From contig JAHBZQ010000001.1 in the NCBI GenBank assembly GCA_019635355.1, positions 930,001 through 994,000 on the forward strand: 64,000 bases of DNA. The letters are read 5' to 3'. Made by a program: the position numbers and the translations under genes. Source of the stretch: Rhizobacter sp. (GTDB lineage Bacteria; Pseudomonadota; Gammaproteobacteria; Burkholderiales; Burkholderiaceae_C). The stretch's first letter is position 1, and each line of letters starts with the position of its first letter. This document shows, one piece after another, positions 1 through 12,276 of this stretch. The notes under the pieces were generated by a model. That model searched no databases and was not told the origin of the DNA. It saw only the letters and a list, made by a program, of their open reading frames with translations.

Positions 1-615
1 AGGGCCGAAGTGGTTGTAGACGACGTCGAGCAGCACCATGAGGCCGAGGCTGTGCGCCGCGTCGACGAAGGCCTTGAGCGCGTCGGGCGTGCCGTAGCTG
101 GCGTCGGGGGCGAACGGCAACACGCCGTCGTAGCCCCAGCCGCGCTGGCCCGGGAAGTCGGCCACCGGCATCAGCTCGATGGCGGTGATGCCGAGCTGCG
201 CCAGCTCGGGCAGCTTCACCGCCGCCGCCTTGAAGGTGCCTTCATGGGTGAAGCTGCCCACGTGCAGTTCGTAGACCACCGCCTCGTGCCACGGCCGGCC
301 GCGCCAGCCGGCGTCGCGCCAGCGGTAGACGCGTGGGTCGACCACGACGCTCGGCCCGTGCACGTCTTCAGGGTTGTGTCGCGAGGCCGGGTCGGGCACG
401 AGCAGGCCGTTGCCCACGTCGTAGCGGTAGCGGGTGCCGGGGGGCGCGTCGACGCCGAGGGCTTCGTGCCAGCCCTGCGGGCCGGCTTGCATCGGCACGC
501 GCCGGTCGTCGCCCAGCACGAGCGCCACCGCGTGCGCGGCCGGTGCCCAGAGGCGGAAATCGGTGCGGCCGTCGTCGCGCAGGGTGGCGCCGAAGGGCAT
601 GCGGTGCTGGCTCAT
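1..615 (-). CDS. treZ: Malto-oligosyltrehalose trehalohydrolase, N-terminal part (runs off the window)
   Basis: TreZ hydrolyses the alpha-1,4 bond next to the terminal trehalose unit of maltooligosyltrehalose, releasing free trehalose. The 205 visible codons begin MSQHRMPFGATL, pass through a CBM48-like N-terminal domain (FRLWAPAAHAV) and enter the GH13 barrel (VYELHVGSF near residue 116, VVYNHFGP at the window edge). The start ATG overlaps the glgX stop by 4 bp (ATGA), implying translational coupling as the last visible gene of the glgB-glgE-treS-glgX operon. Its usual partner TreY is not in view and would be expected beyond position 1. A general alpha-amylase is the alternative, but the N-terminal domain and context favour TreZ. 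The catalytic residues lie outside the window. Confidence 0.88.
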   Translation of the reverse strand, partial: MSQHRMPFGATLRDDGRTDFRLWAPAAHAVALVLGDDRRVPMQAGPQGWHEALGVDAPPGTRYRYDVGNGLLVPDPASRHNPEDVHGPSVVVDPRVYRWRDAGWRGRPWHEAVVYELHVGSFTHEGTFKAAAVKLPELAQLGITAIELMPVADFPGQRGWGYDGVLPFAPDASYGTPDALKAFVDAAHSLGLMVLLDVVYNHFGP

Positions 616-2753
616 GAGGCCTCCCGCCCGTGCGCGGGCCGGGTGAAGACGGCCATGGCGCGGCATTTCATCGTGTAGGTCTCGCCGGGCGCGAGCGCCG
701 CGGCCTCGGGCGTGCCCGAGGCGGCCGAGGTGTCGATCGCCACCTGCCACGGCGCGCTGCCGATGGGCGGGATGCGGAAATCCATGTCTTCGTGGTGCGC
801 GTTGAAGAGCAGCAGGAAGTCGTCGTCGAAGAGCGGCTGGCCGCGGCGGTCGTCGCCGGTAAGCGCGATGCCGGGGAGGTACATGCCCAGGCAGCGCGCG
901 AAGTCGGTGGCCCACTCGGCTTCGGTCATCTCTTCGCCGTCCGGGCGCAGCCAGAGGAGGTCTTTCAGGCCCTCGGCCACCGGGTGGCCGCCGAAGAAGT
1001 CGCGGCGGCGGAAGGTGGGGTGGTCGCGTCGCAGCGCAGCGAGCTTGCGGGTGAAGACGAGCAACGCCTCGCGCTCGGGCGTCATCTCCCAGTCGAGCCA
1101 GTTCATCTCGTTGTCTTGGGCGTAGGCGTTGTTGTTGCCGCCTTGCGTGCGGCCGATCTCGTCGCCGGCCAGCAGCATGGGCACGCCTTGCGAGAGGAAG
1201 AGCGTGGCCAGCAGGTTGCGCTTCTGGCGCTCGCGCAAGGCCAGCACGTCAGCGTCGTCGGTGGGGCCTTCGACGCCGCAGTTCCACGACAGGTTGTGGT
1301 TGTGGCCGTCGCGGTTGTCTTCGCCGTTGGCCTCGTTGTGCTTGTCGTTGTACGAGACGACGTCGTTGAGCGTGAAGCCGTCGTGCGCGGCGATGAAGTT
1401 GATGCTGGCCGTGGGGCGGCGGCGCGCGTAGCCATACAGGTCGGACGAGCCGGTGAGGCGCTTGGCGAACTCGCCGATCACGCCGCCGTCGCCCTTCCAG
1501 TAGCTGCGCATGCCATCGCGGTACTTGTCGTTCCACTCGGCCCAGCCGGGCGGGAAGCGGCCGACCTGGTAGCCGTCTTCGCCCAGGTCCCAAGGTTCGG
1601 CGATGAGCTTCACGCGCGAGAGCACCGGGTCTTGCCGCACGGCGGCCAGGAAGGCGCCTCGGTGCGCGACTTGCCCGTTCTCGCGCGCGAGCGTGGTGGC
1701 CAGGTCGAAGCGGAAGCCGTCGACGTGCATCTCTTCCACCCAGTACCGCAGCGAGTCCATCACGAGTTGCAGCACGCGCGGGTGCTGCACGTTGAGCGAG
1801 TTGCCGCAGCCAGTGAAGTCGCCGCAGTAGCGCGGGTCTTCGGCGGGCACGTAGTAGACGGCGTTGTCGATGCCGCGCAGGCTCACCGTGGGGCCCAGGT
1901 GGTTGCCCTCGCAGGTGTGGTTGTAGACCACGTCGAGGATCACCTCGATGCCCGCGCTGTGCAGCGACTTGACCATGCTCTTGAACTCGCGCACCGGGTC
2001 GCCAAAGGCATAACGCGGCTCGGGGGCGAAGAAGCCGAAGCTGTTGTAGCCCCAGTAGTTCTGCATGCCCTTCTCGTCGAGGTGCCGGTCGTTGAGGTAC
2101 GAATGGATGGGCAGCAGCTCCACCGCGGTCACGCCCAGGCGGCGCAGGTGGTCGATGGAGGCTTCGCTCGCAAGCCCCGCGTAGGTGCCGCGCAGCGGCT
2201 CGGGCACGCCGGGGTGGCGCATGGTGAAGCCGCGCACGTGCGTTTCGTAGATCACCGTGTCGCTCCACGGCACCTGGGGGTGGCGGTCGCCGTCCCAGGT
2301 GAAGGCCGGGTCGACGATGCGGCACTTGGGCATGTAGGCCGCGCTCTCGCGGCGGTCGAACGACAGGTCGGCGCGCCGGTGGCCCACCGTGTAGCCGTAG
2401 AGCGCATCGCTCCAGCGCAGCTTGCCCACGAAGTCATGCGCGTAGGGGTCGGCCACCAGCTTGTGCGGGTTGAAGCGGTGCCCCTCTTCGGGCTTGTAGG
2501 GGCCGTGCACCACGTAGCCGTAGGCCATGCCGGGGCGCGCCTGCGGCAGGTAGCAGTGCCAGACGTTGTCGGTGCGTTCCTTCAGCGTGACACGCTGGCG
2601 CTCGCGGCGGCCACGTTCGTCGAAGAAGACCAGCTCGACCTTCTCGGCGTGCTGGGAGAAAAGAGCGAAGTTGACGCCCTCGCCGTCCCATGTGGCGCCG
2701 CGCGGATACGGCCGGCCCGGCCAGATGGTGGTGATGGGCATGTCTCGGGCCAT
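612..2753 (-). CDS. glgX: Glycogen debranching enzyme GlgX
   Basis: GlgX cleaves alpha-1,6 branches of glycogen-like glucan, supplying linear maltodextrins for TreY/TreZ or phosphorylase. The protein has 713 residues, near the family norm of about 660-710. It has a CBM48-like N-terminus (WDGEGVNFALFS, residues 22-33) and a GH13 barrel with the nucleophile motif DGFRFD (Asp350), the acid/base motif IAEPWD (Glu386) and the transition-state pair AAHDGF (His457-Asp458). The start at 2753 is followed by a second Met at residue 5, so the true start could be 12 bp later. It sits 15 bp after the channel-like gene and overlaps treZ by 4 bp, consistent with one transcript. Confidence 0.95.
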   Translation of the reverse strand: MARDMPITTIWPGRPYPRGATWDGEGVNFALFSQHAEKVELVFFDERGRRERQRVTLKERTDNVWHCYLPQARPGMAYGYVVHGPYKPEEGHRFNPHKLVADPYAHDFVGKLRWSDALYGYTVGHRRADLSFDRRESAAYMPKCRIVDPAFTWDGDRHPQVPWSDTVIYETHVRGFTMRHPGVPEPLRGTYAGLASEASIDHLRRLGVTAVELLPIHSYLNDRHLDEKGMQNYWGYNSFGFFAPEPRYAFGDPVREFKSMVKSLHSAGIEVILDVVYNHTCEGNHLGPTVSLRGIDNAVYYVPAEDPRYCGDFTGCGNSLNVQHPRVLQLVMDSLRYWVEEMHVDGFRFDLATTLARENGQVAHRGAFLAAVRQDPVLSRVKLIAEPWDLGEDGYQVGRFPPGWAEWNDKYRDGMRSYWKGDGGVIGEFAKRLTGSSDLYGYARRRPTASINFIAAHDGFTLNDVVSYNDKHNEANGEDNRDGHNHNLSWNCGVEGPTDDADVLALRERQKRNLLATLFLSQGVPMLLAGDEIGRTQGGNNNAYAQDNEMNWLDWEMTPEREALLVFTRKLAALRRDHPTFRRRDFFGGHPVAEGLKDLLWLRPDGEEMTEAEWATDFARCLGMYLPGIALTGDDRRGQPLFDDDFLLLFNAHHEDMDFRIPPIGSAPWQVAIDTSAASGTPEAAALAPGETYTMKCRAMAVFTRPAHGREAS

Positions 2754-2768
2754 GGGGTCGGGTTCTCC

Positions 2769-3461
2769 TCAGGGAAGGTCGTCGAGGTCGTCGGCCTTCG
2801 GGGCCGGCCACCAGCGTTCGAGGTGGGCGGCGGCCCATCGCTGCCCGCCCAGCCCGAAGGCCAGCGCCAGTGCGAGCACCAGGCCGCCGAGCACGATGAG
2901 GAAGGCGAACGAAATGACGTGGCCGCCGATGTCGAGCTGATCGAAGGCGATCATCACGACGAAGACGAGGATGGCGTAGCGCGCGAGCACGCCCAGCGCC
3001 TGCGCATCGCGGATGCCCACGCCGCGGCAGTAGGTGACGACGGCGTTGGAGACGAAGCGCGCGAAGTAGGCCCCGAAGGCCACGATCAGCACCGCCACGA
3101 TCACCTTGGGCAGGAAGAGCATGACCTTGCTCAGGAGATCGGTCACGTGCGCGAGGCCCATGCCGTTGAAGGCGATCACGAGCGCCGCGAAGATCACGAG
3201 CCAGTAGACGAGCGCAGCCAGCACCGCGGCGGTGTCGGCCTGCGTGCCGCCGCGCTGCAGGAAGCCATCGAGCCCCGAGCGCTCGGTGACGATGTGGAAG
3301 TTGATGGCGCGCAGGCCGCGCTGCACCGCGAAGCGCGCGGCTTTCGCCAGCAGGAAGCCCACCAGCAGCACCACGATGGCCACCGCCAGGCTGGGCAGGA
3401 AGGCTCCCACCTGCACGAGAAAGGCCCGCACGGGCTCCAGCATCACGTCGACTCGGTCCAT
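2769..3461 (-). CDS. Small MscS-related membrane protein (conserved TM-helix family)
   Basis: This 230-residue protein is almost entirely membrane-embedded, with five likely helices at about 20-40, 80-101, 112-135, 156-176 and 181-204. It ends in a Gly/Ala-rich helix with AFGLGG (201-206), as in the conserved TM-helix family often annotated as mechanosensitive ion channel proteins. It lacks the cytoplasmic beta domain of MscS, which has about 286 residues in E. coli, so gating by tension cannot be assumed. It lies between the treS-maltokinase gene (20-bp gap) and glgX (15-bp gap) in a trehalose/glucan operon. A role in osmotic balance is inferred from that context alone. Confidence 0.8.
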   Translation of the reverse strand: MDRVDVMLEPVRAFLVQVGAFLPSLAVAIVVLLVGFLLAKAARFAVQRGLRAINFHIVTERSGLDGFLQRGGTQADTAAVLAALVYWLVIFAALVIAFNGMGLAHVTDLLSKVMLFLPKVIVAVLIVAFGAYFARFVSNAVVTYCRGVGIRDAQALGVLARYAILVFVVMIAFDQLDIGGHVISFAFLIVLGGLVLALALAFGLGGQRWAAAHLERWWPAPKADDLDDLP

Positions 3462-3481
3462 GGTCGTTTCTCCGTCCGGCC

Positions 3482-6846
<3,365 letters not shown>

Positions 6847-6850
<4 letters not shown>

Positions 6851-8877
6851 CGTTGGAACGACTCCGAATCACGCTCGTTGCGCACGCCACGGCGCAGGCG
6901 CATCACGTGGGCCTGGCCGGGTTCAAGGATCACGAAGTTGCGCGGGCCGCGCCAGATGAAGGCCTGCTGGTTGAGCAGGTCGTCGAGTTCGTAGGCGTCG
7001 GTGGGCTGCGCGAGGCCAAGCCAGGTGGTGTCGAGCTCGACCCAGCCCGACTGCGGGTAGCGCACGTCGAGGTTGACGACGCAGAGGATCAAGTTCTCGC
7101 CGTCGTGGGTGCGCTTGGCGTAGGCGAGGAGCTGTTCGTTGTCGGTGGTGAAGAACTCCAGGCCAGCGTTGCTCTGCAGCGCGCGGTTCTCGCGGCGGAT
7201 GGCGTTGAGGCGTGTCATCAGCGGCGCTAGGCTGTCGGCCCGGTTCAGGTCCCAGTGGCGCAGCTGGTACTTCTCGGAGTGCAAGTACTCCTCGCTGCCG
7301 GCGCTGCGCGGCGTGTTCTCCATCAGCTCATAGGCGGGGCCGTAGACGCCGTAGTTGGCGCTCAAGGTGGCGGCCAGCACGAGCCGCATCGCAAACGCCG
7401 GGCGGCCCTGGCCGTGCAAGTGCTCGGAGAGGATGTCGGGCGTGTTGGGCCAGGCGTTGGGGCGGAAGTAATGCCGGCCCGGGCCCTGGCTCAGCTCGGT
7501 GAAGTACTCGGTGAGTTCCTCGGCGGTGTTGCGCCAGGTGAAGTAGGTGTACGACTGGTTGTAGCCGAGCTTGGCCAGGCGGTGCATCACCTTGGGCCGG
7601 GTGAAGGCTTCGGCGAGGAAGAGCACGTCGGGGTGCTGCTTGCGGATCTCGCCGATGCACCACTCCCAGAACGCGAACGACTTGGTGTGCGGGTTGTCGA
7701 CGCGGAAGATGCGCACGCCCTCGGCGATCCAGTGGTCGAAGATGCTCTTCAACTCGAGCCAGAGTGTCTGCCAGTCCTCGGTCTCGAAGTTGAAGGGATA
7801 GATGTCCTGGTACTTCTTGGGCGGGTTCTCGGCGTACTGCACCGTGCCGTCGGGCCGCCAGCGGAACCACTGCGGGTGCTGCTGCACGTAAGGGTGGTCG
7901 GGGGCGCACTGCAGGGCGATGTCGAGCGCGATCTCGAGCTTGAGCTCGTTGGCGCGCTTGACGAGGCGGCGGAAGTCTTCCGGCGTGCCGAGCGCCGGCA
8001 GGATGCTCTTGTGCCCGCCCTCGGCCGCGCCGATGGCCCAGGGGCTTCCCACGTCGCCGGGCTCGGTGGTGAGCGCGTTGTTCTTGCCCTTACGCTTCTC
8101 GCGGCCGATGGGGTGGATGGGCGGGAAGTAAACGACGTCGAAGCCCATCTCGGCGATGCGCGGGAGCTGCTTCTCCACATCGCTGAAGCGGCCGTGCACG
8201 CCGGGCTCTGCCGACGCGGAGCGCGGGAAGAGCTCGTACCAGGCGCTGAAGCCCGCACGCTCGCGGTCGGCCACGAGCGGCAGCACCGTGCCCGACGACA
8301 CGGCGAGCGACCGGTCGGGGTAACGGTCGACGAGCGCGGCTTGCTGCGGGTCGAGTGCCAGGGCTTTCAGCGCCTCAACCTCGTGTGGCTCGTTCGCCGG
8401 CTGCTTGAGCGCCGTCGAGAAGCGCAGCAGCGCGTCCCGGTCGTCGCCTTTCGCGCGGGCCGCCGCCTGGTCGACCAGCTCGGCACCCACGAGCGCGGCA
8501 ATGCGGATGTCGTCGGCGTCCACACGCCGCGCCAGCTCGGTGCGCCACGAGCGGAAGTGGTCGACCCAGGCCACCGCTTCGTAGTTGTAGCGGCCGGGCA
8601 CCGAGGGCGTGAAGCTCGCATGCCACTCGTCGTTCCACTTGAGCGTCATCTCCACTTCCTGCACCGCATGGCCTTCCTGCTGCCACAGCAGCATCACGCG
8701 CAGCACGTCGTGGCCGTCGGTGAAGGCGTGCACCGTCACGTGGAAGGGCTGGCCGGCGATGCACTTCGCGGCGAAGCGCCCACGGTCGATGCAGGGCAGC
8801 ACCGCGTCGATGACCGCACGCAGGCGGCCGTCATGCGGCATGCCTTCCGGCGCCTCAGTCAGCTTCGCGCGGGGCAT
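6847..8877 (-). CDS. glgE: Alpha-1,4-glucan:maltose-1-phosphate maltosyltransferase GlgE
   Basis: GlgE extends alpha-1,4-glucan by two glucose units using maltose-1-phosphate made by the neighbouring TreS-Mak. The 676-residue sequence has the family layout: an N-terminal beta-sandwich domain, then a GH13 barrel with ELFPRS (215-220), the nucleophile Asp394 in FRVDNPHTK and the acid/base Glu423 in LAEAFTRP. The annotated start overlaps the end of glgB by 23 bp; an in-frame ATG at residue 13 (8841) would remove the overlap, and I cannot decide between them from sequence alone. The C-terminus overlaps treS by 4 bp. GlgE is absent from E. coli-type glycogen loci, so this cluster encodes the alternative glucan pathway. 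Confidence 0.95.
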
Positions 8878-10771
8878 GGGGCTCCTGCTGCAAGACGATG
8901 GTGGACAGGGGCGGCAGCGTCAGGCTCAGCGAACAGGGCCGGCCATGCCAGGGGATGGTCTGCGCGTCGACGCCGCCGAGGTTGCCCCAGCCGGAGCCGC
9001 CGTAGTCGGCAGCGTCGCTGTTGAGCACCTCGCGCCAATGCCCAGGCAGCGGCACGCCGATGCGGTAGCGCTCGCGCGGCAGCGGCGTCAGGTTGCACAC
9101 GACCAGCAGCGTGGCGCCGCGCCCCTTGGGCTTGCGCACGAAGGCCAGCACGCTGGCGCTCGAGTCATCCGACACCGCCCACTCGAAACCCTCGTGCGCG
9201 AAGTCGACCTCGTACAGCGCGGGGTGCTCGCGCAGCAGGCGGTTGAGGTCGCGCACGTAGCGCATCAGGCCGGCGTGCTGGGGCTGTTCGATCGCAGACC
9301 AGTCGAGCTGGCCTTCGTGCGTCCACTCGCGGCGCTGGCCGAACTCGCCGCCCATGAAGAGCAGCTTCTTGCCGGGGTGCGTCCACATGTAGCCGTAGAG
9401 CGCGCGCAGGTTGGCGAACTGCTGCCAGGTGTCGCCCGGCATCTTGTGGATGAGCGAGCCTTTGCCATAGACCACCTCGTCGTGCGAGAGCGGCAGCACG
9501 AAGTTCTCGTGGAAGGCGTAGACCAGCGAGAAGGTGAGCTGGCCGTGGTGGTACTTGCGGTGGATCGGGTCGAGCTTGTAGTAGGCCAGCGTGTCGTGCA
9601 TCCAGCCCATGTTCCATTTCATGCCGAAGCCCAGGCCACCCGCCGAGGTGGGCCGCGAGACCTGCGGCCAGGCGGTGGACTCTTCGGCGATGCTCACGGT
9701 GTCGGGGTGCTCGCGGTACACCGCTTCGTTGAGCGTGCGCAGGAAGGTGATGGCCTCGAGGTTCTCGCGCCCGCCGTTGTCATTGGGCACCCATTCGCCG
9801 GCCTTGCGGGCGTAGTCGAGGTAGAGCATCGAGGCGACCGCGTCGACGCGCAGGCCGTCGAGGTGGTACTGGTCGAGCCAGAACATCGCCGACGAGAGCA
9901 GGAAGCTCCTCACCTCGTTGCGGCCGTAGTTGAAGATGCTGGAGTTCCACTCGGGGTGGAAGCCCTGGCGCGGGTCGGCGTGCTCGTAGAGGTGCGTGCC
10001 GTCGAAATACTGCAGGCCGTGCTCGTCGGTTGGGAAGTGCGAGGGCACCCAGTCGAGGATCACCCCGATGCCGCGCTGGTGCAGGTGGTCCACGAAGTAC
10101 ATGAAATCCTGCGGCGTGCCGTAACGCGCGGTGGGCGCGAAGTAGCCGGTCGTCTGGTAGCCCCAGGAGCCGTAGAACGGGTGCTCGGTGAGCGGCATCA
10201 GCTCCACGTGGGTGAAGCCGAGTTCGCACACGTGGTCGGCCACGAGGTGCGCGAGTTCGCGGTAGTTGTAGAACGGCGTCGGTGCCGTGGGCTCGGGCCG
10301 GCGCCACGAGCCCAAGTGCAGCTCGTAGATGCTGATCGGGGCGCCGAGGCCGTTCTTGGCGGCGCGGCGGGCCATCCACTCGGCGTCTTGCCAGTCGTGC
10401 TCGAGCGACCACAGGCGCGAGGCGGTGGCGGGCGGCAGCTCGGCCACGAGCGCATACGGGTCGGCCTTGTCGACACGGTAGCCGCCGTGGCGCGAGACGA
10501 TGTGGAACTTGTAGGCCTGGCCGTGGCGGGCGGCCGGCACGCGGCCTTCCCAGATGCCGCTGCCGTCAGGGCGCGGGTGGAGCGCGTCGAGGCGGCGGTC
10601 CCAGCCGTTCCAGTCGCCGATGACGGACACCTCGGCCGCATTCGGCGCCCAGACGGCGAAGCGCGCGCCGTCGCCGTCGAGCCGGCCGCCGAGCTTGTCG
10701 TACAGGCGGGCGTGGGTGCCTTCCCGGAACAGGTAGACGTCGTGGTCGCCCAGCGGAGCGGCGGCCATCAC
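8855..10771 (-). CDS. glgB: 1,4-alpha-glucan branching enzyme GlgB
   Basis: GlgB introduces alpha-1,6 branches into the glucan elongated by GlgE. The 638-residue protein starts MMAAAPLGDHDVYLF and is of the shorter type, with one CBM48 module (about 35-105: FAVWAPNA, GDWNGWDRR) before the GH13 barrel. Catalytic motifs are DGLRVDAVASMLY (Asp310), SIAEEST (Glu363/Glu364) and LPLSHDEV. The C-terminal all-beta domain ends near residue 630. It is the first gene of the minus-strand operon, so the promoter should lie in the 262-bp stretch upstream (10772-11033). I see no convincing -35/-10 pair there. A second Met at residue 2 makes the exact start uncertain by one codon. Confidence 0.95.
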   Translation of the reverse strand: MMAAAPLGDHDVYLFREGTHARLYDKLGGRLDGDGARFAVWAPNAAEVSVIGDWNGWDRRLDALHPRPDGSGIWEGRVPAARHGQAYKFHIVSRHGGYRVDKADPYALVAELPPATASRLWSLEHDWQDAEWMARRAAKNGLGAPISIYELHLGSWRRPEPTAPTPFYNYRELAHLVADHVCELGFTHVELMPLTEHPFYGSWGYQTTGYFAPTARYGTPQDFMYFVDHLHQRGIGVILDWVPSHFPTDEHGLQYFDGTHLYEHADPRQGFHPEWNSSIFNYGRNEVRSFLLSSAMFWLDQYHLDGLRVDAVASMLYLDYARKAGEWVPNDNGGRENLEAITFLRTLNEAVYREHPDTVSIAEESTAWPQVSRPTSAGGLGFGMKWNMGWMHDTLAYYKLDPIHRKYHHGQLTFSLVYAFHENFVLPLSHDEVVYGKGSLIHKMPGDTWQQFANLRALYGYMWTHPGKKLLFMGGEFGQRREWTHEGQLDWSAIEQPQHAGLMRYVRDLNRLLREHPALYEVDFAHEGFEWAVSDDSSASVLAFVRKPKGRGATLLVVCNLTPLPRERYRIGVPLPGHWREVLNSDAADYGGSGWGNLGGVDAQTIPWHGRPCSLSLTLPPLSTIVLQQEPHAPREAD

Positions 10772-10957
10772 GGCGTGCTCCGGCCGGCGCGTGAGCAGGC
10801 AAAGACGTGCGTGGCCCAGGCAGCTTTGACGGCATGCCTTACCGTTGAACGATGGGGATTGGGTGTCGCGCCTTGCCTGTGGTGCATGAAGCCCTCACGT
10901 CGAGAGTCTTCATGGGCAAGGCCTGTGCCTGCGGCGGCAGGCCGGGGGGAGGAAGGT

Positions 10958-11013
10958 CCGGCGCCGCGGTACTGCTGGCGGCGCCGGGGGCGCTGCGGGC
11001 CAGGACCCGCAGC
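10958..11013. other. Two adjacent strong hairpins upstream of glgB
   Basis: The gene-free stretch 10772-11033 contains two perfect inverted repeats. One has 10-bp arms at 10958-10967 and 10978-10987 (ccggcgccgc paired with its complement). The other has 8-bp arms at 10992-10999 and 11006-11013 (gctgcggg/cccgcagc, 6-nt loop). They lie just after the stop of the minus-strand gene ending at 11034. Neither is followed by a T-run, so they are not canonical intrinsic terminators. They could stop or stabilise the upstream transcript or separate it from glgB. Confidence 0.5.
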
Positions 11014-11033
11014 AGCTCAAACTGGATTCGGGA

Positions 11034-11237
11034 TCAGTCGGTCTCGAGTTCGTTGTCGATGGCGACGTCGTAGTCGTCCATCGCGAACTCCTTCTTGGCG
11101 ATCACCGGCTTGTCGAGCGGGCGGCAGATGCGGCGCTGCAGGTGATCGAGACGGGTGGAACGGGCCACGGCTTCCAGCACTTCGGCGGGATTCATCATCA
11201 GGGCAAACGGGTTCGACAGGATTTCGGGGGTCGCCAT
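11034..11237 (-). CDS. Small conserved protein of unknown function (67 aa)
   Basis: I do not recognise a function. The protein starts MATPEILSNPFALMMNP, contains LDHLQRRICRPLDKP in its middle and ends in an acidic tail (DDYDVAIDNELETD). It has no signal peptide or membrane helix. The start at 11237 is chosen because GGAG lies 8 nt upstream on the coding strand; an upstream in-frame Met at 11285 lacks such a site. Similar short proteins with NPFALMM and RICRPLD are, from memory, common in Burkholderiales, so this is probably real and not a chance reading frame. Codon use matches its neighbours. It is transcribed toward glgB but separated from it by two hairpins. Confidence 0.7.
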   Translation of the reverse strand: MATPEILSNPFALMMNPAEVLEAVARSTRLDHLQRRICRPLDKPVIAKKEFAMDDYDVAIDNELETD

Positions 11238-11447
11238 GTTGTGCTCCAGGTAATGCGATGACAGTGGAGCCAATGTAGGCCTCAAGGGGTGAGTGCAGAA
11301 AGTCAGGTCGCCACCAGACCGCGGGTCGGAATTTCCCTGACAAGGCTGTCAGTGCGGCCGGGTCGCATCTCGCCGCTCAAACACGCGAAAACGCTGTGTC
11401 GACAAGGGCTTGCAGCACGACGACACACGAAGGCCGTCGTGCGTATT
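11238..11447. other. Intergenic spacer with a hairpin after tatD
   Basis: This 210-bp gap lies between tatD and the 67-aa gene, both on the minus strand. It has a perfect inverted repeat with 8-bp arms at 11415-11422 and 11435-11442 (gcacgacg/cgtcgtgc), starting 5 nt after the tatD stop codon. There is no T-run beyond it, so it is at best a weak terminator or an RNA-stabilising end. No further gene is evident in the gap. Confidence 0.45.
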
Positions 11448-12248
11448 TCACGGGTGCGGCGTGACGTTCGCTGACAAGTCGGAGGGCAGGAAGAGCCGCT
11501 CGAAGTTGCGGCTCGTGTGCTCGCCCACCGCCTCGGGGGTGAGCCCCTTGAGCTCGCCGATGAGCTTGGCCACGAAGGGCACGAACGACGGGTTGTTGGT
11601 CTTGCCACGGTGCGGCACCGGGGCGAGATAGGGGCTGTCGGTCTCGATCAGGCAGCGCTCGATGGGCACGAAGCGCGCGACCTCGCGCAGGTCGGCCGCG
11701 TTCTTGAAGGTGAGGATGCCGGAGAACGAGACGTAGAAGCCGAGGTCGAGCGCGGCCCGGGCCACGTCCATCGTTTCGGTGAAGCAGTGGAAGACGCCGT
11801 GGTGTCCGCCCTCCTCCTTCAGGATGGCGATGGTGTCGTCGGACGCGCTGCGCGTGTGGATGACGAGCGGCAGGCCGGTCTGCTTCGACGCGCGGATGTG
11901 GATGCGGAAGCGTTCGCGTTGCCATTCCATGTCGGCCACCGAGCGGCCGTTCAAACGGTAGTAGTCGAGGCCGGTTTCGCCGATGCCGATGACACGCGGT
12001 TTGGCCGCAAGGGCCAGCAGGTCGTCGAGCGAAGGCTCGCGCAGGCCTTCGGTGTCGGGGTGCACGCCGGCGGTGGCCCAGAAGTTGTCGTAGGCCATCG
12101 CGAGCGCGTGCACATCGTCGAATTCTTCGAGCGTGGTGCAGATGCACAGGGCGCGGTCGACCTGTGCGGCGGCCATGGCGGCGCGGATCTCGGGGAGCTT
12201 TTCCTTGAGCTCGGGGAAACTCAGGTGGCAGTGGGAATCGACGTACAT
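11448..12248 (-). CDS. tatD: TatD family metal-dependent hydrolase (DNase)
   Basis: The 266-residue TIM-barrel amidohydrolase has the full TatD metal-binding set: DSHCH near the N-terminus (His6, His8), GETGLDYYR (Glu), VIHTR (His), VFHCFTET (His) and IETDSPYLAPVPHRGKTN (Asp). Members show 3'-5' DNA/RNA exonuclease activity and cytosolic location. It closes the mltG-tmk-holB-pilZ-tatD series, a conserved order in beta- and gammaproteobacteria, 28 bp after pilZ. The YcfH-type subgroup is found in this position; substrate in vivo is not established. Confidence 0.93.
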   Translation of the reverse strand: MYVDSHCHLSFPELKEKLPEIRAAMAAAQVDRALCICTTLEEFDDVHALAMAYDNFWATAGVHPDTEGLREPSLDDLLALAAKPRVIGIGETGLDYYRLNGRSVADMEWQRERFRIHIRASKQTGLPLVIHTRSASDDTIAILKEEGGHHGVFHCFTETMDVARAALDLGFYVSFSGILTFKNAADLREVARFVPIERCLIETDSPYLAPVPHRGKTNNPSFVPFVAKLIGELKGLTPEAVGEHTSRNFERLFLPSDLSANVTPHP

Positions 12249-12276
12249 CTGGCCATTGTCGGCCAGCTGCGGAACG

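Noticed and set aside
10852..11073. 73-codon open frame on the plus strand
   Set aside because: No ribosome binding site, Arg/Gly/Ser-rich product, and it covers the hairpins; not supported as a gene.
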